Of a stretch of DNA of 64,000 bases, positions 44,664 to 56,348 are shown piece after piece. How positions within the stretch are numbered: the first letter of the stretch is position 1; each line of letters starts with the position of its first letter. The notes under the pieces were generated by a model, which saw nothing but the letters and a program-made list of their open reading frames with translations, was not told where the DNA came from and made no database searches. Made by a program: the position numbers and the translations under genes. This stretch comes from Orychophragmus violaceus (lineage: Eukaryota > Streptophyta > Magnoliopsida > Brassicales > Brassicaceae), in NCBI GenBank assembly GCA_030180135.1, contig CM058232.1, positions 91,686,630 to 91,750,629 on the forward strand, read 5' to 3'.

Positions 44664-44916
44664 TAACTAGGAAGTCTTTAGAATAGAAAAAGGCAATGTC
44701 TCCACTATATCCTCTCGGATTCACAATATGGAGGTTATCAAAACCCAAAGAAACTTGCAAGTCTTGCAGAAAAAGATAATCATTCTTAGTTTTCGATAAA
44801 AACATAAAACCTGACAAATACATTTTACACATCTCCTCTAGTCGATGGGATGTAAGTTCGGCTCCCGCCCTTTGACAGTTCCATATCATAATTGTCATAT
44901 GAGTAGATTCTTGCAT
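44664..44916 (-). pseudogene. LINE ORF2 N-terminus (endonuclease start)
   Basis: The minus strand from an ATG at 44914-44916 reads a typical plant LINE opening: MIWNCQRAGAELTSHRLEEM, then FLSKTKND and GYSGDIAFFY. This is the first part of the endonuclease/exonuclease/phosphatase domain. The frame runs to the CACTA-2 boundary and resumes at 39579. A Trp-Asn-Cys-Gln start is characteristic, and the catalytic Glu position of the usual SETK motif is Lys here (LSKTK). Confidence 0.83.
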
Positions 44917-45760
44917 GGAGCTAGATAGTAAAACTACTCATGGTAGCGAGATAGTCTGAATAAACAACAATCTTAGCAAAAGCTAAAAGTAAAATTCTTG
45001 AGATTTTATTATAATTAATTGGACTTGTCTTCTCCATAATATTGATAAGATTTTTTTTTTTTACTGTTCAGAAGCAAAAAATAAATCTTAGCACTAAGTT
45101 AGAAAGAGAGAGCCACACATTCACGACTTGGAAAATGAAATCTCAACTTTGACATCAATCATTCAATCAGCTTGTCAGTGAAATTGTGGACTTTATTTCA
45201 GTAACTAACTTGCAAGAAAACACCCGAATACAGGGAACATCTATTGTTTGCTTCTGGTTCTTTCGTTGAGTGTAAAGAAGAAAAGTTGCTTCTCCTGCAT
45301 ATTGGATCTACGCATGCTTGGGACCACCATAGATTAGTGATGCTGAAGAAAACAGAGGGAGGTACAAGAGTTGTAGATCAGGAGAAAACAGAGGCGCTCA
45401 AGAGTGGCTGACGGTGGAGAGATAGAGACATAAAGCTGGAGAGCATAAGCAGAGGAGAAACGATCCTTGTCCACGGAAAAGTACCGGAGTGGGCAGCAAC
45501 GACGATGATTTATCGGAGGCAGATTTCTTAGCATAAGCTAGGATTTGAGACAAACACCAGATTTACTGCGAAAAATCCCAGTTCTATGATGAACTAGTAT
45601 AATTCTAAGATGAGGAAGCAACTGGGAAGGAAATCATCACCGGGGTGAGCTAGGATCTGATTTGATTACAAGAACTCGTCTCTACCATTATCTATGAAGA
45701 AACGGAGGAAGGTAGATTGCAGGTGGAAATCTCGTCGTCAAATCCAAACTCATAGAACTC
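44917..45760 (-). other. Probable LINE 5' region, no ORF1 recognised
   Basis: This lies upstream of the LINE endonuclease start on the minus strand. It has a T-rich run at 45050-45061 and short frames without a CCHC knuckle or other ORF1 feature. The LINE may have lost ORF1, or this may be its 5' leader. Confidence 0.4.
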
Positions 45761-45770
45761 AACTAATTAC

Positions 45771-47168
45771 GATTGTTCACCAAAAGAGGACTCGGCCCAT
45801 TTTCTCTCTCAGGCCCGAGTTCCAAGAAATTAGGGTTTGCCCTATCTTCTCCAATACGCCACCTCCTCACTCGATCTCCGATTGCTCTCTTCTCTGGTGC
45901 CGGTGGCTTCCTGAGCACCGGCTCCGGACAGTCGTTGTCGTCTCTATTGCTTCCTCTTCTCCTTTGTCTTTTGGGCTTTGTTGGTGCTCGGTGATTGATG
46001 GCAGATGGTTTCTCGGTGTCCTCTGGTGTTGAAGGCGCATCTCCCGCGGTATTGCGGCGGCTGCGGTTGAGGTGAGGCACGCCGGCTTGCTTTGAGGTGT
46101 CTCACCCTCTTCCTTCGTCTCCTCTCCCAAGAGCTGGTTCTCCTCCGTCATAGTCCGGCGATTTTATCTTCCATAGAGTCTTTTCGGCGTGTCCTACTTT
46201 TCCGGCGTCGCGCTCGTTGGTGTTAACGGGGGTGTGGGTGTTTCTCTTCCTCCGTTACGGGCCTTCTGGTCGTCGTGGCTGAAGGTTGGTGAAGACGGAT
46301 CGGTCTCCGTCGCTCCTGGCATCGGGTTTATCGGATCTTGAGGACGGGTCTGTATCCGATTTGGGTAAACGGTGGTGGCTCTGTCTTGTGGCTCACCTTA
46401 TCGAGGTGGCTCGCGGTTGCCGGCAAAATTGGATCCTCTGGTGAAGCTCCTTGCGGTGGTTCTGGCGGGTGGGACGGCGGTGTCAGCGGCTCCTGCGGTT
46501 TGGCTCCGTTGCCGTCGGTCATTGTCGTGGCTTGGGTTCGTTCGATAGAGTTTTTGGCCCAACAAGATAGAGGGATTTGCGTGTGGTTTTGAGATTTGTG
46601 ATCGGGTTGACTCTGGTTCTAACCGGTGATGATGGTGGGTCGGTTCTTGACCGGAGATGTAGAGGCACCCGGGTTTTTATGACGGCTAATTTTGTTCCTG
46701 TGGGGGCTGGTCTTTGAGAGATTCGTTCTTTCGAAGATGGCAATTGGAGTTGACACTACAACGGCCCGCTAGGTCTCCCTTGTCGACAGCGGCAAATTAG
46801 TCCGTCATAGGCTTCGGAAATCTCGTTAGTTTTTGGAGAGGCTGTAGGTATTCTTCGTTCGAGGTTTGAGGGCTGGCCTTAGGAGACTGCTTGTGGCAAC
46901 TATGATGTGAACTCTAGTTCTTTGGAATTATGGCAAAAACGGGGTGTTCGACGGTTCTCGTTTTATTGTTGCTCTCTCGTCCGGAATTGACTCGTTTCTA
47001 AGTTCTTCGCTCGAGCAAATCTTTACCATTCTGTTTTGTCTCGTATTCGCGTTGTGGCTGTTTTCTTTGGTAGTTCTATTTTCTGTTCTTCCGCTTTCTT
47101 TGTTACTTCTGTAATTGTGTAAAAAATCGAAAAAGATAATAAATTTTAACATTTTTATCCAAAAAAAA
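45771..47168 (+). mobile_element. Sadhu-like non-coding retroposon with poly(A) tail
   Basis: A ~1.4-kb GC-richer segment ends TTTTAACATTTTTATCC plus about eleven A. It is flanked by a 10-bp duplication aactaattac (45761-45770 and 47169-47178). No frame is convincing on either strand. A poly(A) tail with a target duplication shows LINE-type retroposition. The T/G-rich body with a short A/T-rich tail suits the Sadhu family of Brassicaceae, but this is recognition from memory. A processed pseudogene of an unknown gene is the alternative. Confidence 0.65.
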
Positions 47169-47178
47169 AACTAATTAC

Positions 47179-47486
47179 CCTCTTTGTTACGCACTTTACT
47201 TTTAAGTTTTATCAACTTTAATAATCTCTTACCCCTATTGCATTAGCTGACCAAGATTATCGGCTGGCGATTTTTCTGTTTCGTAGTCTTTGCTTTATGT
47301 ATTTGAGTTTTTTTTATTTTTTTGGTTCGTGTATTTGCATGCAGTTTTATATACTCATATGATATCGCACGTGCCAAGGGTTGTTCCCTCGTACTTTTCT
47401 TACGTACATTTCATTCTGTATACTTTTTTTTTTGTGTGGACTTTCATTCATATCGATAAATAAAGCCAAGAAGCTAAGCACATAAC
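47179..47486. other. AT-rich spacer before the Tat-type element
   Basis: No gene or repeat is recognised. It ends with ataac, the candidate duplication of the next element. Confidence 0.4.
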
Positions 47487-48030
47487 TGTAAGATCTCAAC
47501 TCGTTCTATCCGAAAATAGAAAGAGTTTTAGGGTTTGTAAATTAGGGATTCTAAAAGAAGAATTTAGGAACGCGGTGAGATTTAGGAAATTAGGGTTTAA
47601 AGTCGGCGTTTCCAAGATGGAAGCCGGTAAAAGAGAATGCAATAAGTCGCCGGAGAGAGTTTTAGGTTTGGGTTTGCTCTAAAGTCTCTCTAGCAGAAAT
47701 ATTATGAAAAGCGTAAAATATTATTGATCCCTCCGGTCCTTTTTATAAGGTTACAAGTCGGTTTACAAATAAGGAAAATATCTAAATACTAAGATTTCCT
47801 AGTATCCCGCCTTTATCGAGATATGGAATATTTCCATATTTATCGACATAGTTGGCGCCGCCTTGATCTTCTTAATTTTGCTCCTTCCAAAACCCTAATG
47901 TAAGCCGGTTGCCCTAAGTCCGGTTTAACCTAAGTTTTACCGTCTTGGGCCTTTCACCGACTTTCCATTATGGGCCGACCTACAATCATGAATAGGCCTT
48001 TTCAGGAAAGTGCTAAACTTGACTCTAACA
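47487..48030 (-). repeat. 3' LTR of the Tat-type element
   Basis: It is 544 bp, from TGTAAGATCTCAAC to GACTCTAACA on the plus strand, with imperfect inverted ends. Its partner is off-window, so the ends rest on the TG..CA rule, the adjoining purine tract and the candidate duplication ataac. Confidence 0.75.
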
Positions 48031-48034
48031 ATAA

Positions 48035-48045
48035 GCCCCCCCCCC
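48035..48045 (-). other. Polypurine tract of the Tat-type element
   Basis: A run of C on the plus strand (48036-48045), read as a G-run followed by CTTAT on the minus strand, lies a few bases before the LTR. Confidence 0.8.
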
Positions 48046-49688
48046 AGTGTGGCGACTTGTATTCAAGTCGGCATTGCGAGGAGTTAACCTAAGGTTTGAG
48101 AAATGATTTGGGTTGGGCCCACATTCGTCCTTTAGGCCCATGTTTCATTTTTAGGCCCGTATTTCACTAGGCCGCTCTGGTCGGAGATAACCATGTACTT
48201 GATTCTAAACCGATGGCGTTGTTTGGCTATACCGGAATTGATTCTTGGTTTTATCGTCGGGTAGGTACGAGACACGAAGCGTTGCCTAGGTAAATGTATG
48301 CCTCGAGTTCCACGCCGCCATTTTCCTTATAAATAGTTCCTTCTCACTATTCCCTTCCTCATTTGGTCCAAGTGAAGAAGATCTAAAGGTAATTTCTCTC
48401 TCTCGATATTTATTTTCCGATCCTTCCTCCGCCGTTGCTCCGCCTTAGATTTTATAGGCTTTAAGATCAAACTTTATTTTTCTCCTGTGTTCTTCGTCCG
48501 TTCTTCATCGAATCCATGTCTTTGATCCGTTGTTCATCGAGTAAGGACAAGGAAGTTATTTCAGTCTCGTCCGCGGATGATTCGCTAAGTCGTCAACCCG
48601 GTTCTCCTGTTTCTTCGTCGGACACTTCTTCCGACTTAAAAAATCACCCAGCTCATTCTGCTATTGAAGAGCTAAGACGTCGTCGTGAAGCGTCTCGCCT
48701 AAATGATGCCGCTGAGAGCTCGGGTCGGGGAGACTTAGTCATTCCTCAACTACGAGATTCTGACGACAATGAGGACGATACCGCCACTGGTCAAGATGAC
48801 TCCGAGGATGTCTTCCCTTCTGCGTTGCTGGTCGATCCTTATGAGTTTTTCGGCAATGTCGCTGGGACCAAATCGAATGCGACTTCGGTAAAATCTTTAC
48901 TCCGGGATTGCGGGGCTGATCCAAGGATCAAGGTTATTATCCCTTTTCCGCTTGACCGTCCATGGACCCCTCCTCCGGGATACATAACTCTTTACGAGTC
49001 GTATTTCGTCAATACTGATACTGGGGGTAGTCGTTGCTGGTTCCCCTTGCCCGACTTGCTGATCTCGTATTGTCACCGCCGCGAGATTGCCATTTCTCAG
49101 CTCTCAGCCGTTGCAGTTCGCCACATGGTTGGTCTCTTAGTGCTGGGAGCCGAAGCCGGCATAACGATAACCGCGCAGATTTTCGAAGAAATGACATCTA
49201 TAAATCGCATGAAGGCGACGAACCCAGGATGTTTTGCGGTTAAATTTAAAAGCGGTAATCGGGTTTTGACGGATGCGCCTAGTAAGATCAACAATTGGCA
49301 ACGGTCTTACTTTTCATCGAATTATCTTCTTTAGTCGTCCCTGACGAGCATAGGGAGCTTATCAGGACGTCTTGGAACACTGAATATGGTAGATATCGTC
49401 CTGTTTTTGCTATTCTTTGAGTGTGATCATTTACTTAATTCTTCTTTGTCTTTGTAGTGCAACATCCCTTCTTGCCGCCATACCCCAAGAACTTTTTTCC
49501 TATCCTTCAACAAATCCAGTCTCTCGGTTTACGCAAGTGGTCTGATTTTACTCGCGAGCGCATCAACAAGCTCCTTCCTCGGATTTCCGAAGGTTTGTAT
49601 TTTTGCTTCTTTGCTTATCACTATTTCTTGTTTCTCTCTAATTTTTCGCCTGTTAATGCAGCCAAGTGGGATATTGGGAGGAAGGTTA

Positions 49689-50371
49689 TGTTGGAGTGTT
49701 TAGATAAATCCTGATTCAATTCAACAGATTCAGATTATCCTAAACATGCTGATCTAGGTTCTTCTTGAATAGAAACATTAGATTGATCTCACCTTATACC
49801 TGTTATTGCAGCGGAAGAGATGGTATTGGTCAGAGATCAGAGAGCCACCGAGAGATAACTCCTCCAGAGGTTCACACACGCACACCAATCAGGAAGCAGG
49901 CTGCTAGGCCACTGGGAGAAACCGGCGCAGGGGAGAGAGAGAGTTGACGGCTCAGATTAGGGTTATTTTTGGTTCTGAACTCGAGTTTTATTTATAAAAC
50001 TTGTTCGGTTCCGTTTGGGCCATTTGGCCCAAATGCCAATTAACTCGAAAGCGTTTTTGCACTGCATCGATCGTTGCACCTTATGCATCGATCGATGCAC
50101 AGTGGCTAAACCTTTTATTCTCTCTAAGTACAGTAAATGCCTAGCACTTTTACCGTACTTCTGCTAAACCGTTCCTACATATTTTCCTGTTAGCTTAGGC
50201 GTGTGACCCATATGGGATCATATAATAAAGGCAATAAGTCCAAGACTTATAGATCATGAGCGGACTCTAGCAAGCCATCATGACCCCCAGTATTATATGA
50301 CTTATGTCTGATCATTGACATACTCTTACTTTCTAGAGACAGTACCGAGATTACTGGACACAATTCCAACA
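49689..50371 (-). repeat. 3' LTR of the intact Copia
   Basis: It runs from TGTTGGAGTG to CAATTCCAACA. It carries a CGATCG palindrome pair at 50063-50100. Confidence 0.96.
50063..50100. repeat. CGATCG palindrome pair in the intact Copia LTR
   Basis: TGCATCGATCGTTGCA, a short CCTTA spacer, then TGCATCGATCGATGCA. The identical pair is in the other LTR at 57144-57181. Confidence 0.92.
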
Positions 50372-50383
50372 ATCTCCCACTTG
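50372..50383 (-). other. Polypurine tract of the intact Copia
   Basis: The minus strand reads CAAGTGGGAGAT directly before the LTR's TG. Confidence 0.9.
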
Positions 50384-51224
50384 TACTGGAATCTCTGTAT
50401 TCATAATCCTTTTGTCTCAATATCTCGATTAGTCATAAGGCAAGATTAGTGTCATCCTTATAAAGCCTAATCTTGTTCATCGGACTCTGATTTGATACTG
50501 ACAATCCAAACGACTCGGGAAAGTCCGTTTGAGCATGGCCATGCATTTTCCAGTATTCAAATCTCCGATTGGCCTAGAGATATTCACTCCATTTATATTG
50601 GAGGGACAAATCCCGTCTTGTTCCATCACTGTAAACTACTCATTTCTTAATGTACCCAAACAAGGTCCTTATAACTATCGCAGAACGATAGCGTTAGACA
50701 ATGATCAAAGTGCATCAGTTCATGTGCAGTCACATGCATGCGAACTCAGGTCTAAGGACTATACTCTATAGTCGTAGTAAGAATCTCTTATGACACAGAT
50801 ATAAATATCCTGAAGAGTTCTTATAATCGGGTCTTGTCCGGTCGTATGTTCCCAACATACACCTATGTACTGACTTTGATGCCGCGCATCTATGACACAT
50901 GAAACTTGGTCATAAGTCACATACCAATCTAGTCTCACACGGTTGTTGGTGTTCCAATTTCAACAACCTTCGACTAGGGACAGGATGATATAAAACATTT
51001 ATCAAATATAGGGTCTCACGATCAAGCTAAATGACTTCGATGACTCAAGATCAAGTCATTTACTTCGATGACCTATAAAATGGTTCATATCATTTTGGAA
51101 CGATTATTTCATCACAGTTAAAATAATCTTGAAATAATAATTTCATTAAAACATAAAATAATGTTTTACAAGAACATATCAAATAACTAAAATAAAGCTC
51201 ACAAAACTCCCACTCAAATTTAGA
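50384..51224 (-). other. 3' untranslated region of the intact Copia
   Basis: This is about 840 bp of non-coding sequence between the gag-pol stop and the purine tract, homologous to 19351-20163 in the decayed relative. Such length is unusual for Copia, and its conservation in two family members suggests a shared structural region. The frame at 50529-50771 is not recognisable. Confidence 0.7.
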
Positions 51225-54200
51225 TTACATTTCAATGTTTCTAATGCCTACTGCTTCAGTCAGGAACTCGAGCTTAGGCCTTGGGAGTGGCTTTGTCAAC
51301 GGATCAGCGACATTATCATCTGTCGGGACTCGGCTGATCTTGACTTCCTTTCTATTAACGATGTCACGTATCAAGTGAAATCTTCTTTGAACATGCTTGG
51401 ATTTCTGGTGTGATCTTGGTTCCTTTGCCTGAGCTATAGCACCATTGTTATCACAAAACAGTGCCAGAGGCTCAGCCGCATTTGGTATCACACCTAGTTC
51501 CATAATGAACTTTCGTATCCAAACAGCTTCCTTCGCTGCTTCTGAGGCGGCGATATATTCAGCTTCTGTAGTGGAATCAGCAACGGTGTCCTGCTTGGAG
51601 CTTCTCCAACTTACTGCACCGCCATTCAGACAAAAGACATAACCGGACTGTGACCGGAAATCATCTGTGTCTGTCTGGAAACTTGCGTCCGTGAATCCAC
51701 TGACTTTAAGCACATCACTTCCACCGTACACCAAGAACTTATCCTTAGTATGTCTTAGATACTTCAAGATATTCTTTACGGCAATCCAATGGTTTTCACC
51801 TGGATTTGACTGGTATCTACTCGTCATGCTCAATGCATAAGCAACATCAGGACAAGTACAGATCATGGCATACATAACAGATCCTATTGCAGATGCATAG
51901 GGAATGTTCTTCATACGCTCGAGCTCAGCAGCCGTCGTAGGGCTCTGCTTCTTGCTTAGCGTTGTGCCATGTACCATTGGCGTGAAGCCCTTCTTGGAAT
52001 CTTTCATGCTGAATCTGTGTAGGACTTTGTCAATGTATGAATCTTGACACAAGCCTAACAGCTTCTTAGGTCTATCCCGATAGATCCTAATTCCAAGAAC
52101 GTATGCGGCTTCACCCATGTCTTTCATGGAAAAACAACTTCCAAGCCAGTCCTTTACCGACTTTAGCATTGGAACGTCGTTTCCGAGAAGCAGTATGTCA
52201 TCGACATACAGAATAAGAAATACAATCTTGCTCCCACTAGATTTCTTATACACGCATTGTTCTTCTTCGTTTCTGATGAAGTCAAATTGCTTGATCGCTT
52301 CATCAAAACGAAGATTCCAGCTCCTCGATGCTTGCTTCAATCCATAAATGGATTTGTGAAGTTTGCATACTTTCCCAGCATTCTTTGGATCTATGTAACC
52401 GTCAGGTTGTGTCATATACACATCCTCTTCCAGAATTCCATTCAGGAAGGCGGTTTTCACGTCCATCTGCCAAATTTCATAATCATGAAAAGCTGCAGTT
52501 GCTAGTAGAATCCGAATAGATTTCATCATAGCCACTGGTGAATAGGTTTCATCGTAATCCACACCGTGAACTTGTCTGAAACCTTTTGCCACCAACCTGG
52601 CTTTATAAATCTGGACATTTCCATCCACGTCAATCTTCTTCTTGAAGATCCATTTGCACTCGATGGCTTTTACACCAGCAGGCAAATCAACCAACGAAAA
52701 GACTTGGTTGACCGACATGGAGTCCATTTCGGAATCAGTGGCCTTGCGCCACTTCGAGGAATCTGGGCCCATCATGGCTTGATTGAAGTTCGATGGTTCA
52801 TCACCATCAATGATCAGAAGATCATGACAGTCAGTCACGAGGAACCCTTGATATCTTTCGGGTTCGTGACGAATCCTCCCGGATCTTCGAACTTCAGGTA
52901 CCACAGGTTCAGGCTCCACAATTTCTTGTAGGGCCTCCTCCTGCTCTTCCTCATTAGGTTGAGCAGTATCCTGTTCATCTTGAATTTCTTCAAGCAGTAC
53001 CTTACTCCCACTGTCTTTCTTAGAGAGAAACTCCCTCTCAAGAAAGTTACAATCCCGGGCAACAAAAATCTTGTTCTCGGAACGTAGATAGAAGTAATAA
53101 GCCTTGGTTTCCCGTGGATAACCAATGAAGTAGCATTTGTCAGATTTTGGTGTAAGCTTGTCTGAGATCAATCTCTTGACATAGGCTTCACAACCCCAAA
53201 TTCCGAGATAAGACAGCACTGGAGCTTCTCCAGTCCATAATTCATATGGTGTCTTTGCTACTGCTTTTGATGGCGCTCTATTTAGAGTGAACACTGCTGT
53301 TAGCAGAGCATATCCCCAAAGGGATATTGGAAGGTCTGTGTGACTCATCATAGACCGAACCATATCCAATAAGGTTCGATTTCTCCTCTCAGACACACCA
53401 TTCCATTGTGGTGTTCCAGGAGAAGTGAGTTGGGATACGATCCCACATTCTCTCAGATGATCACTGAATTCTTGGCTTAAGTATTCTCCTCCTCGGTCGG
53501 ACCGAAGAGCCTTAATGCTTTTGCCAAGTTGGTTCTGTACTTCATTTTGGAATTCTCTGAACTTCTCAAAAGATTCAGACTTATGTTTCATCAAATAAAC
53601 ATATCCATACCTACTGAAATCATCAGTGAAGGTAATGAAGTACTGATAGTTTCCTCTTGCATTTGTGGACATTGGGCCACACACATCAGTGTGTATCAGG
53701 CCCAATAAGTCACTGGCCCTCTCGTTAGGTTTGTTAAAGGGGGCCCGTGTCATTTTGCCCATCATGCAGGATTCGCATTTCTCACATGACTCAAAGTCAA
53801 ATGAGCCAAGAAGTCCATTCGAATGGAGCCTCTTGATGCGTTTCTCGCTGATGTGCCCTAAACGACAATGCCATAGAAACGTTTGGTTCTCCTCATTAGG
53901 TTTGAACCGTTTTGTATTAATGTTATAAATTGGCGCGGATTGATCGAGTATGTAAAGCCCATTCGAAAGAGGGGCAGAACCATAGAACAAATTGTTGCGA
54001 TTGAAGGAACATAATTTATTCTTAACTGAAAAATCATAACCTTCCAAATCCAACAAAGAAATTGAAATAATATTTCTGCTTATAGCAGGTACAAAATAAC
54101 AATTATTGAGTTCTAAAATCAATCCCGAAGGTAAAGACAACAAGTATGTGCCTACAGCTAGTGCTGGAACTTTCGCTCCATTCCCAACTCGTAGCTCCAC

Positions 54201-55202
54201 TTGTCCTTGCTTCAGCCTTCTACTGTTGCTGAGTGCCTGCATATTAGTACAAATATGAGCCCCACAACCAGTATCCATAACCCATGAGGTATTATCAGAA
54301 GTAGTTGTATTAACTTCTATAACAAAAATACCTGATGAAGAAGTCTCGAGAGTCTTCTTCTTCAATTCCTTTAGACCTTCCTGGAATTTCTTACAATCTC
54401 TTCTCCAATGCCCCAGTTCTTTGCAGAACCTGCACATGTCAGTTGGCCCAGCTTTGGACTTGGGCTTGGGCTTTGGCGTGTCCTTGTCCGCGACTTGGAC
54501 GACCTTGGCCTTTCCCTTATCCTTAGCAGAGGATTTCTTAAACCCCTTGCCCTTTTGCACCATAAGCACATTGGGGTCCTTGGCGGTTTTCCTCAAATTG
54601 GGCTCTGCAGTCTTGAGCATTCCGTGAAGCTCAGGTAGTGTCTTACTCAAGCCATGCATGTTAAAGTTCAGAATGAACTGATCATAGCTTGCAGGTAAAG
54701 ACTGCAGAATGATGTCGCAGGCAAGTTCCTGGCTGATTGGGCAGTCGAGTTTCTGAAGATGATCGAGGTAACCCATCATCTTCAAGACATGTGGACTCAC
54801 TGCCGCATTCGCAGCCAACTTACAGTCCAAGAGGTTCTTAACTGTCTGGAACCTCTCAGTCCTAGCCTGCTCCTGAAAAAGCGATTTCAGGCTTGCCATT
54901 ATCTCGATGGGAGACAATACACTTTCGAACTGTTTTTGCAGCTCAGGAGTCATTGTCACCAACATCAGGCAATAGACATCATTTTCATCTGACGAATACT
55001 TTTCCCAAGCATTGTGCAGAGTCCTGGCAGCATTGGCAAGAGGCCTCTCGGGGAGGGGATCACGAAGGACATAATCCTTCTTCTCCTGCTTGAGGACCAG
55101 CCTCAAGTTCCTTGACCATGTCAGGAAGTTCGTTCCAGTCAGCTTCTCCTTCTCGAGAACAGACCGGATCGAGAATGTGTTTTGTGTGCTTGTAGTAGTC
55201 AT
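51225..55202 (-). CDS. Copia gag-pol polyprotein, intact, 1325 residues
   Basis: One open frame from ATG at 55200-55202. Gag (about 1-250) has a UBN2-like capsid region. The CCHC zinc knuckle is CRFCKELGHWRRDC at 257-270. Protease has DTGCGAH at 310-316. The pre-integrase zinc domain (about 440-485) holds HCRLGH and CESC. Integrase has Asp506, Asp569 and Glu605, the last two 35 residues apart as expected. Reverse transcriptase runs from about 830, with DVKTAFL at 914-920 and YVDD at 999-1002. RNase H has Asp1171, Glu1213 or 1215 and Asp1251. The protein makes, processes and integrates the element's cDNA within a cytoplasmic capsid. Translation as a single frame is normal for plant Copia. Every catalytic residue I looked for is present. 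Confidence 0.97.
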   Translation of the reverse strand: MTTTSTQNTFSIRSVLEKEKLTGTNFLTWSRNLRLVLKQEKKDYVLRDPLPERPLANAARTLHNAWEKYSSDENDVYCLMLVTMTPELQKQFESVLSPIEIMASLKSLFQEQARTERFQTVKNLLDCKLAANAAVSPHVLKMMGYLDHLQKLDCPISQELACDIILQSLPASYDQFILNFNMHGLSKTLPELHGMLKTAEPNLRKTAKDPNVLMVQKGKGFKKSSAKDKGKAKVVQVADKDTPKPKPKSKAGPTDMCRFCKELGHWRRDCKKFQEGLKELKKKTLETSSSGIFVIEVNTTTSDNTSWVMDTGCGAHICTNMQALSNSRRLKQGQVELRVGNGAKVPALAVGTYLLSLPSGLILELNNCYFVPAISRNIISISLLDLEGYDFSVKNKLCSFNRNNLFYGSAPLSNGLYILDQSAPIYNINTKRFKPNEENQTFLWHCRLGHISEKRIKRLHSNGLLGSFDFESCEKCESCMMGKMTRAPFNKPNERASDLLGLIHTDVCGPMSTNARGNYQYFITFTDDFSRYGYVYLMKHKSESFEKFREFQNEVQNQLGKSIKALRSDRGGEYLSQEFSDHLRECGIVSQLTSPGTPQWNGVSERRNRTLLDMVRSMMSHTDLPISLWGYALLTAVFTLNRAPSKAVAKTPYELWTGEAPVLSYLGIWGCEAYVKRLISDKLTPKSDKCYFIGYPRETKAYYFYLRSENKIFVARDCNFLEREFLSKKDSGSKVLLEEIQDEQDTAQPNEEEQEEALQEIVEPEPVVPEVRRSGRIRHEPERYQGFLVTDCHDLLIIDGDEPSNFNQAMMGPDSSKWRKATDSEMDSMSVNQVFSLVDLPAGVKAIECKWIFKKKIDVDGNVQIYKARLVAKGFRQVHGVDYDETYSPVAMMKSIRILLATAAFHDYEIWQMDVKTAFLNGILEEDVYMTQPDGYIDPKNAGKVCKLHKSIYGLKQASRSWNLRFDEAIKQFDFIRNEEEQCVYKKSSGSKIVFLILYVDDILLLGNDVPMLKSVKDWLGSCFSMKDMGEAAYVLGIRIYRDRPKKLLGLCQDSYIDKVLHRFSMKDSKKGFTPMVHGTTLSKKQSPTTAAELERMKNIPYASAIGSVMYAMICTCPDVAYALSMTSRYQSNPGENHWIAVKNILKYLRHTKDKFLVYGGSDVLKVSGFTDASFQTDTDDFRSQSGYVFCLNGGAVSWRSSKQDTVADSTTEAEYIAASEAAKEAVWIRKFIMELGVIPNAAEPLALFCDNNGAIAQAKEPRSHQKSKHVQRRFHLIRDIVNRKEVKISRVPTDDNVADPLTKPLPRPKLEFLTEAVGIRNIEM

Positions 55203-55739
55203 ATCTGAAATATATAAATAAAAAGGTTATTAGATATTATGTTCAAAATGACTAATCTTGTATTAAAAAAAATTTAATATGATTAATCACGCATTATATT
55301 CAATAACATCAGTTACCCTCAATAGAATATAATGATTCCAAGATCCACATATAACTAAGATTAAAGTGGGCCACTGGCCGTCACCCAACCTTAGCTTATA
55401 TCGGTAAGCCCTATATCGGCTAATTATATCCGTGATATAACTCTTGGTTGTGAATCTGGGCCCGAGGCCCAATCCACTCTGATGTCTCAAGGCCCGGGAC
55501 TCCCGATGGCCTAGTCAAGAAAACCAGACTATACAGTCATGTAATCATTAATGTCTGGGACTCCCAATGACATTTATGAATCACAAACCGTCTTATCCAC
55601 GCAAAAGTAGACACCCTCACACTGTAAGGCCATGAATACAATTGAATGGGCTTCGACAGCTGACATAGCCTGGACAAGACATCCAACGCTTGATATTATT
55701 TGAGGTTCGTAGGTTTATTAAAATTTCATTCCCAAAATA

Positions 55740-55925
55740 GAAGATTACTATTTCGGGAAACTTTCTATTTTTGGAAACCTACTATTTTAGGAAACTTTCT
55801 AAAATTGGAAACTTTCTAAAAACGGAAACTTTCTAACTTTAGAAATTTCTTAAAATCCAAAACCCGCAAATCCAGAAACTTCTATTTAAAGAAACTTTCT
55901 AATTTAAAAATTTCGGAAACTTTAA
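55740..55925. repeat. Degenerate GGAAACTTTCTA repeats in the Copia leader
   Basis: The word GGAAACTTTCTA and close variants recur about eight times at 18-22 bp spacing, alternating with short A/T-rich pieces. Confidence 0.75.
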
Positions 55926-56348
55926 TTTAAAATCGACTTTATAATTTTATAAAATAAATTTTAAATTAATCTGAAGAAAGACTCAAATAATTGGCCCAAT
56001 TGTTTTAACTTCTTGGCCCGAGGCCCAAGAATTTGTCCATGTCCAAGACATGACCCAATTGTCCAATTAAATGACATAACCGGTCTGGTTCATTAAAATT
56101 GGTCTAACCAAAATCAATTACTACGACGACCACAATTGTCAACCGGTTATTAACTAAACCGGATTTTCTCAATTTATTTGGTCCAACCAAATCAAATTAG
56201 AAAATCCTGGTTTAGGCACTAAATCCAATAATTCTTTCGACATTGGATTTCTTATCCCGGTTTAACCAGACTTAATAAATTTATTAAATCTGTTTATTAA
56301 ACCGAGACGATTAATTTTAATTAAATTAAACCGAGCCAAAACCCTAAC

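Noticed and set aside
45694..46592. Several open frames on both strands in the Sadhu-like segment
   Set aside because: They are composition-driven and share no domain, and frame changes are frequent. The retroposon marks explain the segment better.
52117..54638. Plus-strand frames opposite the intact Copia gag-pol
   Set aside because: They are shadow frames of a 1325-codon gene with all expected motifs on the minus strand.
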